Origin: Candidatus Omnitrophota bacterium
Lineage (GTDB): Bacteria; Omnitrophota; Gorgyraeia; Zapsychrales; Zapsychraceae
DNA: 64,000 nucleotides
Assembly: GCA_020632495.1 (NCBI GenBank)
Contig: JACKFL010000006.1
Location: forward strand, 620,001 to 684,000
Direction: 5' to 3'
The position numbers and the translations under genes were made by a program. Shown here piece after piece: positions 51,095 to 60,525 of the stretch (within the stretch, counting starts at the first letter, position 1; every line of letters begins with the position of its first letter). The notes beneath the pieces are model-generated. The model did no database searches. It was given only the letters and a program-made list of their open reading frames with translations, and had not been told where the DNA came from.

Positions 51095-53308
51095 ATGAAA
51101 CCGGAACACCGCAAATACATCCTTAAACACCACGATCAACACACTGCCGAGCAAATCGCCCACCATCTGAATCTCAAGGAACGCACCGTTCAGCGCTATA
51201 TCGACTCCCTTAAGACCAAAGACAAACCGGTCAGCAGCGAGGCGGCCGGATTCGCGCCCCTCACAGACAAAAGAGTGCGCCCGAACTGGTGGCTGGTCCT
51301 GGCGGTGGCCCTGGTCGGTTTTATTTTTTACGCCAACGCGCTGCAGGGCGAGTTTATTTGGGATGACAATATCCTGATCCGCAACAATACCGACATCCGC
51401 AGTTGGAGTAACCTCGACAAGGTCCTTTTCGGTAATCTGGGGGGCGAGAAGTTGTACTACAAACACTCGTCCTTCCGTCCGGTGCAGACGATTACGTATA
51501 TGTTCGACTATTCGTTATGGAAGATGCGGCCGTTCGGTTTTCATTTGACGAGTATTGTCTGCCATCTGCTGGTCGCGGTCTTCCTGTATTTGCTGGTAGT
51601 GAAGTTATTCGCGAGCAATTTTATCGCTTTTATCACTGCGGTCCTGTATGTCCTGCATCCGGTCCACACCGAAGCGGTTACTTATATCGCGGGCCGCGCC
51701 GATCCTTTGTCCTCGATGTTTATGCTGGCCTCGCTGGTGTTTTATTTCCGGATGGTGGAGCGGGAGAATATCCTCGACGGGATCGGCATGGGGCTATGCT
51801 ATCTGCTCGGTGTCCTGTCGCGGGAGAACGGGCTGATGGTCCCGGTGTTTGCTTTGATGTACCACTTCGCGATGCGTAAAAAAATCCCGTGGAAGCCTTT
51901 CGTGATCTACGGTACGATCGCGGTGGTTTACATCATCCTGCGCAAGTTGGAGATTCTTGGGGGGATGGGTTTGAAGGAACCGACCAAGACCTCGGTCTTC
52001 GAACGTCTCCCGGGATTCTTTGTGGCCTACAGTTCCTACTTCAAACTGCTGGTCGCGCCGTTTCAATTGCACATGGAGTATCTGCGTCCGATGTTCCCGT
52101 GGTCCGACCCGCGGGCGGTGCTCGGACTGATTCTGTTCGTGGCCACGATTGCGGTGGCGATCTGGTTCCGCAATCGCAAACCCTATGTCACATTCGGCAT
52201 TCTCTGGTTTTTGGTGGGATTGTTTCCGGTGTCCAATACGTTCGTCGTGGTCAACGCGTACATGGCCGAACACTGGTTGTACATTCCGGCGATGGGCCTG
52301 TTTTTAATTATCGGTCATCTGTTCGCCGATTGGACCGTACGCAACAAGGCCATGCTCGGGCCGGTGGTGGTGATTGTGGCCGGGTTAAGCCTGTTTTTCG
52401 GCGTGCGCACTTACCAGCAGAACAAGACCTGGTTGAATCAGATCGCCTTTTATGAGCGGACCCGGGAGTTCGCGCCAAACAGCGGCCGCTTGCATGCCGA
52501 TCTCGGCGAAGCTTATTACCGCGTGGGCCGCGTCGAGGACGCGCGGGATTCCACGATCCGTGCGATCCAGTTGCGTCCGAGTTACTATGCCGCGTGGAGC
52601 AACCTCGGGACCATCTACATGCGGCTCGGCGAGACCAAAAAAGCGATCGATGCGTATGAAAAGTCCCTCAAGATCCGGCCGAACTACTTCAACGCTCATT
52701 TCAATCTGGGTAATCTTTATAAGGAACAGCAGGATTTCGACAAAGCGATCGAACACTATCAACAGGCCATCAATTACATGCCGAGTCTAACCCAGGCCTA
52801 TAACAATATTGCCATCAGTTACAACCAGAAGTCTTTGATCGCCAAGAAACTGGCCGAGACCAGCCGGAAAAAGGGGATGGCGGAGGAGGCGCGGCGGTTT
52901 ACCAAGGAAACAAAGCAATTCAAGCTGGAGGCGATCAAGTTTTATAAAAAGGGGATCGAAATCGAACCCACCAACACCAAATTCTATAATAATCTCGCCA
53001 GCGCGTACAGTGATCTGGGCCGTCACCAGGAGGCCGTGGAGCTGTACAAAAAGGCGCTGGCCCTGGGCGGGTCTGCGTACGATCAAGCCGTTATTCAGTA
53101 CAACCTGGCCCTGGGGTATCATCGCCTCAAAGACAAAAAGAATTTTACGTTATCGTTTCAGAATGCCAACAGCATCCCGTTGCAGTCGGCGCCGATTTAT
53201 CAACAGCTTGCCTCGATCTATGCCGGGGCTGGTCTGAAAAAGGAGGCGGCACTGCTCATGCAAAAGGCCCAGCAGGTCCAATCCACATCAGCTAAAGGAC
53301 ACCCATGA
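51095..53308 (+). CDS. TMTC-like membrane protein with N-terminal HTH (copy 5)
   Basis: The 737-residue protein starts with a helix-turn-helix-like segment of about 45 residues (HTAEQIAHHLNLKERTVQRY), before the first membrane helix at about 65-85. The membrane part is TMTC-like but more distant from the other four: FIWDDNILIRNN, FHLTSIVCHLLVAVFLYLL, HPVHTEAVTYIAGRADPLSS, LSRENGLMVPVFAL and AEHWLYIPAMG. The TPR tail (about 455-735) includes a basic helical insert (KKLAETSRKKGMAEEARRFT). It overlaps the GT39-like gene by four bases. A membrane-tethered DNA-binding role is possible but unproven; the HTH could also bind protein. Confidence 0.8.
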   Translation: MKPEHRKYILKHHDQHTAEQIAHHLNLKERTVQRYIDSLKTKDKPVSSEAAGFAPLTDKRVRPNWWLVLAVALVGFIFYANALQGEFIWDDNILIRNNTDIRSWSNLDKVLFGNLGGEKLYYKHSSFRPVQTITYMFDYSLWKMRPFGFHLTSIVCHLLVAVFLYLLVVKLFASNFIAFITAVLYVLHPVHTEAVTYIAGRADPLSSMFMLASLVFYFRMVERENILDGIGMGLCYLLGVLSRENGLMVPVFALMYHFAMRKKIPWKPFVIYGTIAVVYIILRKLEILGGMGLKEPTKTSVFERLPGFFVAYSSYFKLLVAPFQLHMEYLRPMFPWSDPRAVLGLILFVATIAVAIWFRNRKPYVTFGILWFLVGLFPVSNTFVVVNAYMAEHWLYIPAMGLFLIIGHLFADWTVRNKAMLGPVVVIVAGLSLFFGVRTYQQNKTWLNQIAFYERTREFAPNSGRLHADLGEAYYRVGRVEDARDSTIRAIQLRPSYYAAWSNLGTIYMRLGETKKAIDAYEKSLKIRPNYFNAHFNLGNLYKEQQDFDKAIEHYQQAINYMPSLTQAYNNIAISYNQKSLIAKKLAETSRKKGMAEEARRFTKETKQFKLEAIKFYKKGIEIEPTNTKFYNNLASAYSDLGRHQEAVELYKKALALGGSAYDQAVIQYNLALGYHRLKDKKNFTLSFQNANSIPLQSAPIYQQLASIYAGAGLKKEAALLMQKAQQVQSTSAKGHP

Positions 53309-54834
53309 GCAAACATAAGAAGAGGAAGGCCTCCCGCGGACCAACTCTCAGCCGCGGCGCGACGCCCGCTCTCGCCGAACCCAAGTCCAAGAAAACCTGG
53401 TACGAATTGATGGCTTGGCCGGTGCTCATCCTGACCTGCCTGGTTACGTTTCTATTGCTTGTTCACGGGGCTGATTATGAACGACGGCAGGGGGCCTATA
53501 CATTTGATGAAAGTGTTTATGTCAATCTGGCGGTCAATCTGAAACAAGGCGATCCCTACAACACGCTCCGGTTATGGGAAGAGCGCCACCGGTCGCGGTT
53601 GCTGCCCAATTACATGAAGCGGCCGTTATACAAGCACCCGCCCATGTTTCCGTGGCTGGTGTCGATGTCCTACGCGATGCTGGAGCAGAAATCCGCCTAC
53701 AGCTATCAGGAACTGTATGAGGCCGGGTCCAAGGTCTCGAACGTGATGGTCTGTCTGCTGCTGGTCCTGTGCTTTCGGTTTGCGCGGCGGTACTTCGGCT
53801 ATCCGACTGCTTACGCCGCGCTGTTTCTGCTGGCTATCGATCTTAATATCACGTTGTGCGGGCAAAAGGTGTGGATAGCCGCGACGCTGGCGTTTTTCAC
53901 CTTTGCCACGTTGTATCTGTTGTTCAAGGCGTGCGAAGAGCACCGGGCCTGGTTTTACCCGGCGGGCGTGGTGTTCGGTCTGGCGATGCTGACCAAGTAT
54001 ACCGCGGTACTGGTGGTGCCGGTCCTGTTGTCTTATATTCTGATTTACCGCCGGGAACTTCTGCGGTCCAAAGAGTTCTACCTCTTTTTCTGCATCGCTT
54101 TTGTCGTGTTCCTGCCCTGGCTGATCACCAATCTGAAGGTGTACGGCATGGAGACGTTTACGATGATGGTCCTGCGGCAGACGGCCGGCCCGCGCAAGAT
54201 GCTCTATTTCGCGCTTTTTGCCGCGGCGGCGATTGCCTCGGTCTGGGGCGGTATCGTCCTTTACCAGCGGCTGGCCAAGGCGGCGGCACAGGATCCGCGA
54301 GCCGGATCGGGCCCGCAATGGCTTCCGTTCACCGCGATGGCGGCGATCGGATTATTCTTCGCCGCGCTGTGTCTGCACAAACCGTACGTGGCCAGCGCGC
54401 TGAAGTCACTCAATTGGGCGGAGATTCCCAACGCGGGGTGGGACATGAAGATTTACCGGCAGGAGCCGTGGTATTTCTATTTCAAGCAGCACCTGGAGTA
54501 TTCGCCGTTTTATCTGCTGATGTTCGTTGCCTTTCTGCGCGCGCCGTTGGGCCGGAGGCAGGAGGTGTTTCTGTTGCTGAGCAGCGTGTGGGTCCTGTTA
54601 TTTGCCACAGTCTGGAAAAACTTCCAGGGACGCTACGCGGTGCAATTTGTGACGCCGGCGGTGATCCTCATCGCTTCGACGATCGTTGTCGGTTATCAAA
54701 TGCTGTTACGGCAGAAGAATGTCTACGGTTACGCCGGATTGACCGTGGTGAGCCTGGCGTTGTTGTATGCCGCCCTCAAGGCATTGAAGGTTTATCACGC
54801 CATTGCCCTTAACAATAATGTCGCCTACTTCTGA
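53305..54834 (+). CDS. GT39/PMT-like dolichyl-phosphate-mannose glycosyltransferase
   Basis: The 509-residue membrane protein has a very basic cytoplasmic start (MSKHKKRKASRGP), then about ten helices. The first large extracytoplasmic loop has TFDESVYVNLAVNL, with the Asp-Glu pair characteristic of GT-C/PMT enzymes, and KRPLYKHPPMFPWLV. AMLTKYTAVLVVPVLLSY and WLITNLKVYG are typical of bacterial ArnT/PMT relatives. It probably transfers a sugar from a polyprenyl phosphate on the outer face of the inner membrane. It is coupled by four-base overlap to the HTH-TMTC gene and by TGATG to the methyltransferase. Confidence 0.85.
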   Translation: MSKHKKRKASRGPTLSRGATPALAEPKSKKTWYELMAWPVLILTCLVTFLLLVHGADYERRQGAYTFDESVYVNLAVNLKQGDPYNTLRLWEERHRSRLLPNYMKRPLYKHPPMFPWLVSMSYAMLEQKSAYSYQELYEAGSKVSNVMVCLLLVLCFRFARRYFGYPTAYAALFLLAIDLNITLCGQKVWIAATLAFFTFATLYLLFKACEEHRAWFYPAGVVFGLAMLTKYTAVLVVPVLLSYILIYRRELLRSKEFYLFFCIAFVVFLPWLITNLKVYGMETFTMMVLRQTAGPRKMLYFALFAAAAIASVWGGIVLYQRLAKAAAQDPRAGSGPQWLPFTAMAAIGLFFAALCLHKPYVASALKSLNWAEIPNAGWDMKIYRQEPWYFYFKQHLEYSPFYLLMFVAFLRAPLGRRQEVFLLLSSVWVLLFATVWKNFQGRYAVQFVTPAVILIASTIVVGYQMLLRQKNVYGYAGLTVVSLALLYAALKALKVYHAIALNNNVAYF

Positions 54835-55481
54835 TGATCTGCCCGTTATGTCAAACTGCCGATAGCGAACATGTCCATCAGCGGACCGACAAGAGCTACG
54901 GCCGCCGGGATTACTACCGCTGCGGCCGCTGCCGGATCATCTTTCTGTCACCCGATCAGCTTTTGACCCCCGACCAGGAACGCGCCCGTTACGATTTGCA
55001 CCAGAACCATCCGGAAGACCACGGGTACGTAGACTTTCTCAACCAATTGATCGAACCGCTCAGTAAACTTCTGCCGGCCGGCGCGCGCGGTCTCGACTAC
55101 GGTTGCGGGCCGGGGCCCACTGCCTCGGTACTGTTGCGGCGGCTCGGTTTCGAAACGTTGGTGTACGATCCGGTCTATTATCCGGAAGATAACCTGCTGG
55201 AGGAATCCTATGACTTTGTGACCTGCACCGAAACGGTAGAACATTTCTACCATCCGCGGCGGGAGTGGGAGCGGTTCGCTCAGCTGGTCAAGCGGGAAGG
55301 CGGGCTGTTAGGGATCATGACCGGAATGTACCGCGACGTGGAATCTTTCCGGGACTGGTGGTACCACCGTGAACCCACGCATGTCAATTTCTATCATGCC
55401 GACACCTGGCCGTGGATCGCCGCGGAGTGGGGGTGGCGTGTCCTTCATCAAACCGAGCGGGTCGTCATCCTCGGACACTGA
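54834..55481 (+). CDS. Zinc-ribbon class I SAM methyltransferase
   Basis: The 215-residue protein begins with a zinc-ribbon of two CxxC pairs (CPLC at 3-6, CGRC at about 30-33) and continues with a SAM domain: GLDYGCGPGPTASVLLRRLG, then the acidic loop YDPVYYPE, TCTETVEHF and EGGLLGIMTGMYRD. It resembles small methyltransferases that methylate sugar or lipid groups. The ATG overlaps the preceding stop (TGATG), so it ends the glycosyltransferase operon. This supports, but does not prove, a role in glycan modification. Confidence 0.85.
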   Translation: MICPLCQTADSEHVHQRTDKSYGRRDYYRCGRCRIIFLSPDQLLTPDQERARYDLHQNHPEDHGYVDFLNQLIEPLSKLLPAGARGLDYGCGPGPTASVLLRRLGFETLVYDPVYYPEDNLLEESYDFVTCTETVEHFYHPRREWERFAQLVKREGGLLGIMTGMYRDVESFRDWWYHREPTHVNFYHADTWPWIAAEWGWRVLHQTERVVILGH

Positions 55482-55643
55482 TGCCGGAGGGTGAGCAACA
55501 GGACCAAAGCCCTGGCCGTTTTGCGCCGCGGCTGTTTATATAGGGAAGTGAACGTTTGCCCGCGGAGGGATGAAAACAACGGGTCCGGGCTGGTAGGCAC
55601 CAAAATTACAGGTGAGAGTGGGACATCTGACTTTACCTGTCCA

Positions 55644-55681
55644 GAAAAATCTTGGGGCCGCAGATAAGTCCGCGGCCCCAA
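55644..55681 (-). terminator. Terminator of tRNA-Ser(GGA)
   Basis: On the minus strand a 10-bp stem TTGGGGCCGC/GCGGCCCCAA (55681-55672 with 55661-55652) is followed by GATTTTTC. It lies about 15 bases after the tRNA. The remaining bases from 55482 to 55643, after the methyltransferase, hold only an ACAGGT/ACCTGT inverted repeat near 55609-55640. Confidence 0.8.
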
Positions 55682-55696
55682 AATTTAGAAGGTGAA

Positions 55697-55785
55697 CGGA
55701 GAGACAGGGATTCGAACCCTGGAGCCATTTTTCAATGACCACACGCTTTCCAAGCGTGCGCCTTCAACCGCTCGGCCATCTCTCC
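55697..55785 (-). tRNA. tRNA-Ser (anticodon GGA)
   Basis: On the minus strand GGAGAGA (from 55785) pairs with TCTCTCC near 55698-55704, with discriminator G at 55697. The anticodon stem CACGC/GCGTG holds the loop TTGGAAA, giving GGA. The long variable arm and the T loop GTTCGAATC mark a class II serine tRNA. CCA is not encoded, unlike in the tRNA-Ser at 20721. A GGACCGG-acaa-CCGGTCC hairpin (55806-55823) lies just upstream. Confidence 0.95.
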
Positions 55786-55901
55786 TGATATCTAGCTTTG
55801 AATGAGGACCGGACAACCGGTCCGCTATCGATGAAGAAATCAAGAATATCACACAAGCCCCTGCAATGCAACGATATTCTCCCAGCGGCAACGGAATATT
55901 C

Positions 55902-55929
55902 TTGCAACTACCGCCCAATCGTGTATATT
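55902..55929 (+). promoter_or_regulatory. Promoter of the 55964 operon
   Basis: TTGCAA (55902-55907), a 16-base spacer and TATATT (55924-55929), 34 bases ahead of the start at 55964. Confidence 0.5.
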
Positions 55930-55963
55930 AATATATCCGCTTGCGGTGAAAGGATTTGAAGAT

Positions 55964-56497
55964 ATGGATCTGGAAAAAGCCTGGAATTCCGCTCTCAAAG
56001 AGACCGAAATCATCCGTGCCCGCGTGGCTGCGTTGCCTACGGCCACAGCCACTTCCGTTCCTTATGTGCTGCTGGCAGAGTCGTCCATTAATGTCGGTGA
56101 TACCGTTGTACGTACCGGAGAAGTCAAGGTCGACAAACCGTCACTCATCCTGCCGCCCAATAATCCCCAGTTCGAGGGTTTTGAATTCGATCAGCTGAAC
56201 GCCTTCAATCAGAATGCCATGGTCAATTTTCTGCTGATTCGCGGGGTCAGTATCCCGTCATTCCGCTACGACAACCGGACCCAATCAATATCCGTATTCG
56301 AAGGCGATTTGAGCAAAGCCGTCAAACATTTTCAGAATGAACTCAGCCGGCAGGAAAATGTAACGACCGGCCTGATCAAGGGGTCTGAGGAGTTTTGGCC
56401 GTTCTCAGTCCTTATTTTTACCTGCACGCAGGTTGCGCGCAATGCCGACATCGACATCCGCAAACTGTTGGAGCGCTTCAAAGATGACCATCCCTAA
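55964..56497 (+). CDS. Conserved-looking cytoplasmic protein of unknown function
   Basis: The 177-residue protein has no signal peptide or membrane segment. Notable parts are VPYVLLAESSINVGDTVVRTG, LPPNNPQFEGFEFDQLN, VNFLLIRGVSIPSFRYDN and a helix DLSKAVKHFQNELSRQ. I do not recognise the family. The ATG at 55964 is preferred over GTG 55946 because AAAGGA (55949-55954) precedes it. It lies 15 bases ahead of the M16 peptidase gene, so the two are probably one operon. Confidence 0.65.
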   Translation: MDLEKAWNSALKETEIIRARVAALPTATATSVPYVLLAESSINVGDTVVRTGEVKVDKPSLILPPNNPQFEGFEFDQLNAFNQNAMVNFLLIRGVSIPSFRYDNRTQSISVFEGDLSKAVKHFQNELSRQENVTTGLIKGSEEFWPFSVLIFTCTQVARNADIDIRKLLERFKDDHP

Positions 56498-56512
56498 ACA
56501 AAGGAATCCTTC

Positions 56513-59110
56513 ATGAAGAAATTTTTTTCCGCCGTCGCTGTGCTGATCCTGTTGTGTGTTCCCCGCGTCGGCGATACCTATGAGCCCAATATTACCAAGC
56601 GCGTCCTGAAAAGTAACGGTTTGACCGTCGTCATCCAGGAGATGCCGAACAATCCCATGGTTTCGGTCTACATGCTGGTCAAGGCGGGCTCGGCCACTGA
56701 AGATAAATTTCTGGGCACCGGATTGTCGCACTTCCTGGAGCATATGCTTTTTAAGGGGACGGAGAAGCGCGGCGTCGGACAGATTCCCGCGGAGATCCAG
56801 GCCGTGGGCGGCAGCCTCAACGCCTCGACCAGCATGGACTTTACGATCTATACGATCAATGTTCCGTATACGGAGTTCGAGACCGGTTTGGACGTGGTCA
56901 CGGATATGGTCCTGAACTCGGTTCTTGATCCGGAGGAGGTGGCCAAGGAACGCGATGTGGTGTTTAATGAAATGCGGCTGGTCAATGACCGGCCCCAACG
57001 CCGACTCACCCGCATGATCTACGAGACCATGTTTACCGTTCATCCGTATTATCATCCGATCATCGGTTACAAGGATCTCCTGGCGCAGATTTCCCGTGAT
57101 GAGATGTGGGAATACTACAAGTCGCGCTACTTCATCAATAACATGGTCCTGGCGATTGCCGGAAACGTCAAGGCCGAAGAAATCATGCCGATGATAGAAG
57201 AGAAGCTGAAAGATTATCCGCGCAAACCGTATTTGGTCCGCAACCTGCCGCAGGAACCCGACCAGGTCTCGCCCCGGCGTGTTGAAGAATACTTCGAGAC
57301 GGATGTCACCCGCCTGACCGTCGCGTATCCGTCGGTACGCATGTTGAACCATGACGTGTACGCACTGGATGTCTTGGCCCAGGTACTCGGTGAAGGCGAA
57401 AGTTCACGGTTGTACAAAGATCTGTTCAAGGATCGGACCCTGGTCTCCTGGATCAGCGCCGGCAACTATACTCCGGTGGACAAGGGGGTCTTTGATATCA
57501 CCGCCACCTTGGAAAACGAGGACAACGTCGAAGTGGTTATAGCGGGGATACGCGATCACATCGCGCGCATCAAGGCCAAGGGAATTACCGCGGAAGAGTT
57601 GGCGAAGGCCCAGACCCAGGTGCTCAGCGATTTTATTTTCGGCAACCAGACCACGCAACGGGTTGCCTGGTTTATGGCCTACGACGAGGCCTTCACGGGA
57701 GATCCGGCCTTCACGGCGAATTACGTCAAGGGTATTGAGGAGGTCTCCGCCGCCGATATCAAACGGGTGGCCATTGAATACCTCAAGCCGCAAACGGAGA
57801 CTATTTGCATCCTGCGACCGAATTCCAGCCGGCCGGAGAAATCCGCCGCGCAATCCGACGCCGTATTACAGCAGATCCATCGCGAAGTGTTACCCAACGG
57901 CCTGACTTTGCTTACGCTGGAGAATCCGCAGTTTGAGGTCGTGACGGTCCGGATGAACATCCGCGGCGGCGTGAATGAAGAGCCGGAAGAGCTTTCCGGT
58001 CTGTCCAATATTATGGCCACGGCGTGGGCGAAGGAGACAAAGTCCCGTTCCGCGCAGGCCCTGGCGGAACTGAAAGATTCCCGGGGAATCAGTCTGACCG
58101 GCAGCTCCGGGCGGACCAGTAACGGGGTATATGTCGACTGCTTAAGCCGCGACTGGGAGCTGTGCCTCGACTTGTTGCGCGATGTGACCTTCAACCCCAC
58201 CTTTCCGCAAAAGGAAATCGATCTGCAGCGGCAGAATTTGCTGGTGCATCTCAAGCAGCGGGATAAAGAGATATTCCGGTTGTCGAACTTTCATTTGAAA
58301 CAGAATTTGTTTTCTCGCAATCCGATCCGTCTCGATGGCGCCGGTACTCCCGAATCCTTGCCGCGAATTACCCGCGACGATGTCACAGCCTTCTACCGCA
58401 AGATTCTGACCCCGCGCGACATGGTCATCAGCGTGTTCGGTGATATCGATGCCGGGGCCGTGACGGAAAAGATCCGTAAAGACTTCGGCAAGATGGAAGG
58501 CGCCGAATTTACGCCGGCGGTGACCGAGCTGGCTCCGCCGGACGGAGAAAAGCGGATCAACCTGACCCTGGAAAAGGAACAGGCTGTTGTTCAGTTCGGT
58601 TTCCGGGCGGTGGGTTTTATGCATCCCGACTACTATAAAATCGATGTGATGACGTCCATCCTCGGATCGTCGTTTAGTGGCCGTCTCTTTACCAAGGTCC
58701 GGGACGTATACGGAAAGGCCTATACCTTGGGCGGGTCCGTCTCGGCCACGATGGATGCCGGCTACATCTACTTTTATGTAATTACGGACGCGGAAAGTCT
58801 TGAAGACGTGGAGAAGCTGGTCCGCGAGGAGCTGCAGCGGATGAAGGATGAAGTGGTTCCGGAACGTGAACTGGAAGACATTAAGCGCTATCTGAAGGGG
58901 GACAATGCCTCCAGTCTGCAGACCGTATCCCAGCAGAATTCGCGCAGCAACTTGAACGAGCTTTATGGTCTTGGTTATGACTACCACAACCGGTACGACG
59001 AGTTCGTGGATGCCGTTACCCAGGAAGATGTCCAGGCCATGGCCCGTCAATATCTGGATTTCGACAACATGGTGTCGGTGTTCGTCCGGCCCGCCAAGGA
59101 TAAGGAGTAG
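56513..59110 (+). CDS. Periplasmic M16-family zinc peptidase (double domain)
   Basis: The 865-residue protein has a signal peptide (MKKFFSAVAVLILLC) and two M16 halves. The first (about 25-440) has the inverted zinc motif HFLEH at 73-77 with the distal Glu region NEMRLVND; the second (about 455-865) lacks HxxEH, as usual for the non-catalytic half (VLPNGLTLLTLENPQFEVVT). A half of this kind helps enclose the substrate, as in PqqL and the pitrilysin-type enzymes. It likely degrades peptides in the periplasm. Ribosome site and upstream spacing are normal; the CpaF-type gene follows seven bases later. Confidence 0.92.
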   Translation: MKKFFSAVAVLILLCVPRVGDTYEPNITKRVLKSNGLTVVIQEMPNNPMVSVYMLVKAGSATEDKFLGTGLSHFLEHMLFKGTEKRGVGQIPAEIQAVGGSLNASTSMDFTIYTINVPYTEFETGLDVVTDMVLNSVLDPEEVAKERDVVFNEMRLVNDRPQRRLTRMIYETMFTVHPYYHPIIGYKDLLAQISRDEMWEYYKSRYFINNMVLAIAGNVKAEEIMPMIEEKLKDYPRKPYLVRNLPQEPDQVSPRRVEEYFETDVTRLTVAYPSVRMLNHDVYALDVLAQVLGEGESSRLYKDLFKDRTLVSWISAGNYTPVDKGVFDITATLENEDNVEVVIAGIRDHIARIKAKGITAEELAKAQTQVLSDFIFGNQTTQRVAWFMAYDEAFTGDPAFTANYVKGIEEVSAADIKRVAIEYLKPQTETICILRPNSSRPEKSAAQSDAVLQQIHREVLPNGLTLLTLENPQFEVVTVRMNIRGGVNEEPEELSGLSNIMATAWAKETKSRSAQALAELKDSRGISLTGSSGRTSNGVYVDCLSRDWELCLDLLRDVTFNPTFPQKEIDLQRQNLLVHLKQRDKEIFRLSNFHLKQNLFSRNPIRLDGAGTPESLPRITRDDVTAFYRKILTPRDMVISVFGDIDAGAVTEKIRKDFGKMEGAEFTPAVTELAPPDGEKRINLTLEKEQAVVQFGFRAVGFMHPDYYKIDVMTSILGSSFSGRLFTKVRDVYGKAYTLGGSVSATMDAGYIYFYVITDAESLEDVEKLVREELQRMKDEVVPERELEDIKRYLKGDNASSLQTVSQQNSRSNLNELYGLGYDYHNRYDEFVDAVTQEDVQAMARQYLDFDNMVSVFVRPAKDKE

Positions 59111-59117
59111 ATGCGTT

Positions 59118-60488
59118 ATGTCGCTTGCGGAATTTAAGGACAATCGAATCGAACTTGAGTACCGCCTCGTTGAGAAATTGCAGGGTCAGATCAATCTGCT
59201 GCAACCTGCCGAAGAGAAGGAAGCTTTGGTGGAGAAGGAGCTGCAAGGGATCCTGGATGCCAACGAGTTTCCGAACATGAAGGAAAGGCTTCAAAGGGCG
59301 GAGGAGCGGATCGCGTTCATCAAGGATTTTCTGTCCTACGGAATTCTCACCGACATGCTCTGCGACGGCTTTGTGGAGGACATCGTCATCAACAACCTCA
59401 AACCGATTTACATACACCACGGTCAAAAAGGGTTTGTGTCCACTGGCAAGAAGTTCGGCAGTCAGAAAGAGATTGACCTGTTCATACGCAAGCTGTTGAT
59501 GTTTTGCAACAAGAAGCATTTGACCAAGATCGTCAACATCGAGTTGCCCAATCTGGAAGGCCGGGTCAATATCGCGCTGTCCCCGTTCGGTCCGCAATTG
59601 ACCATCACCAAGGCCAAGGTGACTCCCCTGAGTATTATGGACCTGATTCATACCGGCGCGATGAGCCATGAGGTGGCCGCCCAGCTTTGGTTGTATCTGG
59701 AAGGGATGAATATCCGGCCCGCTAACATGATTATCGCCGGCGGTCCCGGTGTCGGCAAAACGACCATTCTGAATGCCTTGCTGAGTTTTATTCCCTACGG
59801 TCACCGGATTGTTGTTATTGAGGATACACTGGAGCTGAATACGTTCATGGAGGACAGCTGTTCCCGTCTGGAAAGTGATGATGAAATCAGTCTGGCCGAT
59901 CTCGTTAAAAACAGTCTGCGTATGCGTCCCGAACGGATTATCGTCGGGGAGGTTCGCGGGGAAGAGGCCACCGATATGATCACCGCCTGTAACATCGGAA
60001 AGTACTGTATGGGGACGATCCACGCGCTGACCTCGCGCGAGGCCATCATTCGCCTGCAAAATGAACCGATGAACATCCCCGAGATGCTCGTCAACCTGAT
60101 CGACGTGTTTGTGGTGTTGAAACGATACCACATCGGTGACCGGCTGTTTCGTGTGGTCGACGAAGTCAGCGAAACCAGCGGGATGGAGCAGGTCAAGATC
60201 CTGCTGTCTCAAGTGTACAAGTTCGACTACGATTCCAAGAAAATGGTGCAGATGAATCCGAGTACCGTGTTTCGTGACCGTCTGGCGCAACAATCCGGAC
60301 TGACGGCCAAGGATATCATGAAGGAGCATCTGCTGAGGTCATTCCTGCTGAAGCATCTCGATGAGCAGGGGATGACGACCATGGTGGAGGTCTCCACATT
60401 CTGCCGCCATTACTCCGAGAACCCTAATGAGGCCGTCGAGCAACTTGGCTTCGACCGAAACGAGCTGCTGAAGAGCGCCGACCGTTAA
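59118..60488 (+). CDS. CpaF-type secretion/pilus ATPase
   Basis: The 456-residue protein has an N-terminal helical domain, then the CpaF/VirB11/TadA ATPase core: Walker A GGPGVGKTTILNALL (about 208-222), Asp box VVIEDTLEL, Walker B LRMRPERIIVGEVRGEE, and a His box TIHALTSREAIIRLQ. Such ATPases drive Tad pili or related export systems from the cytoplasm. The ATG at 59118 behind AAGGAG (59102-59107) is chosen; the frame is open upstream, but that part lies inside the peptidase gene. No TadB/TadC membrane partner is next to it within the window, so its machinery is either elsewhere or new. Confidence 0.9.
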   Translation: MSLAEFKDNRIELEYRLVEKLQGQINLLQPAEEKEALVEKELQGILDANEFPNMKERLQRAEERIAFIKDFLSYGILTDMLCDGFVEDIVINNLKPIYIHHGQKGFVSTGKKFGSQKEIDLFIRKLLMFCNKKHLTKIVNIELPNLEGRVNIALSPFGPQLTITKAKVTPLSIMDLIHTGAMSHEVAAQLWLYLEGMNIRPANMIIAGGPGVGKTTILNALLSFIPYGHRIVVIEDTLELNTFMEDSCSRLESDDEISLADLVKNSLRMRPERIIVGEVRGEEATDMITACNIGKYCMGTIHALTSREAIIRLQNEPMNIPEMLVNLIDVFVVLKRYHIGDRLFRVVDEVSETSGMEQVKILLSQVYKFDYDSKKMVQMNPSTVFRDRLAQQSGLTAKDIMKEHLLRSFLLKHLDEQGMTTMVEVSTFCRHYSENPNEAVEQLGFDRNELLKSADR

Positions 60489-60525
60489 GGCCGGCCGCCG
60501 GTCCGCAGTCCCGGCCAAAGCTGCC

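Noticed and set aside
58142..59143. Antisense frames opposite the M16 peptidase (also 56405-57352)
   Set aside because: They mirror an intact double M16 gene and encode no known motif.
59016..60329. Long antisense open frame (437 codons) opposite the CpaF-type gene
   Set aside because: It is His/Asp/Gln-rich low-complexity translation with no domain, created by the GC-biased codons of the real gene on the other strand. CpaF motifs make the plus strand certain.
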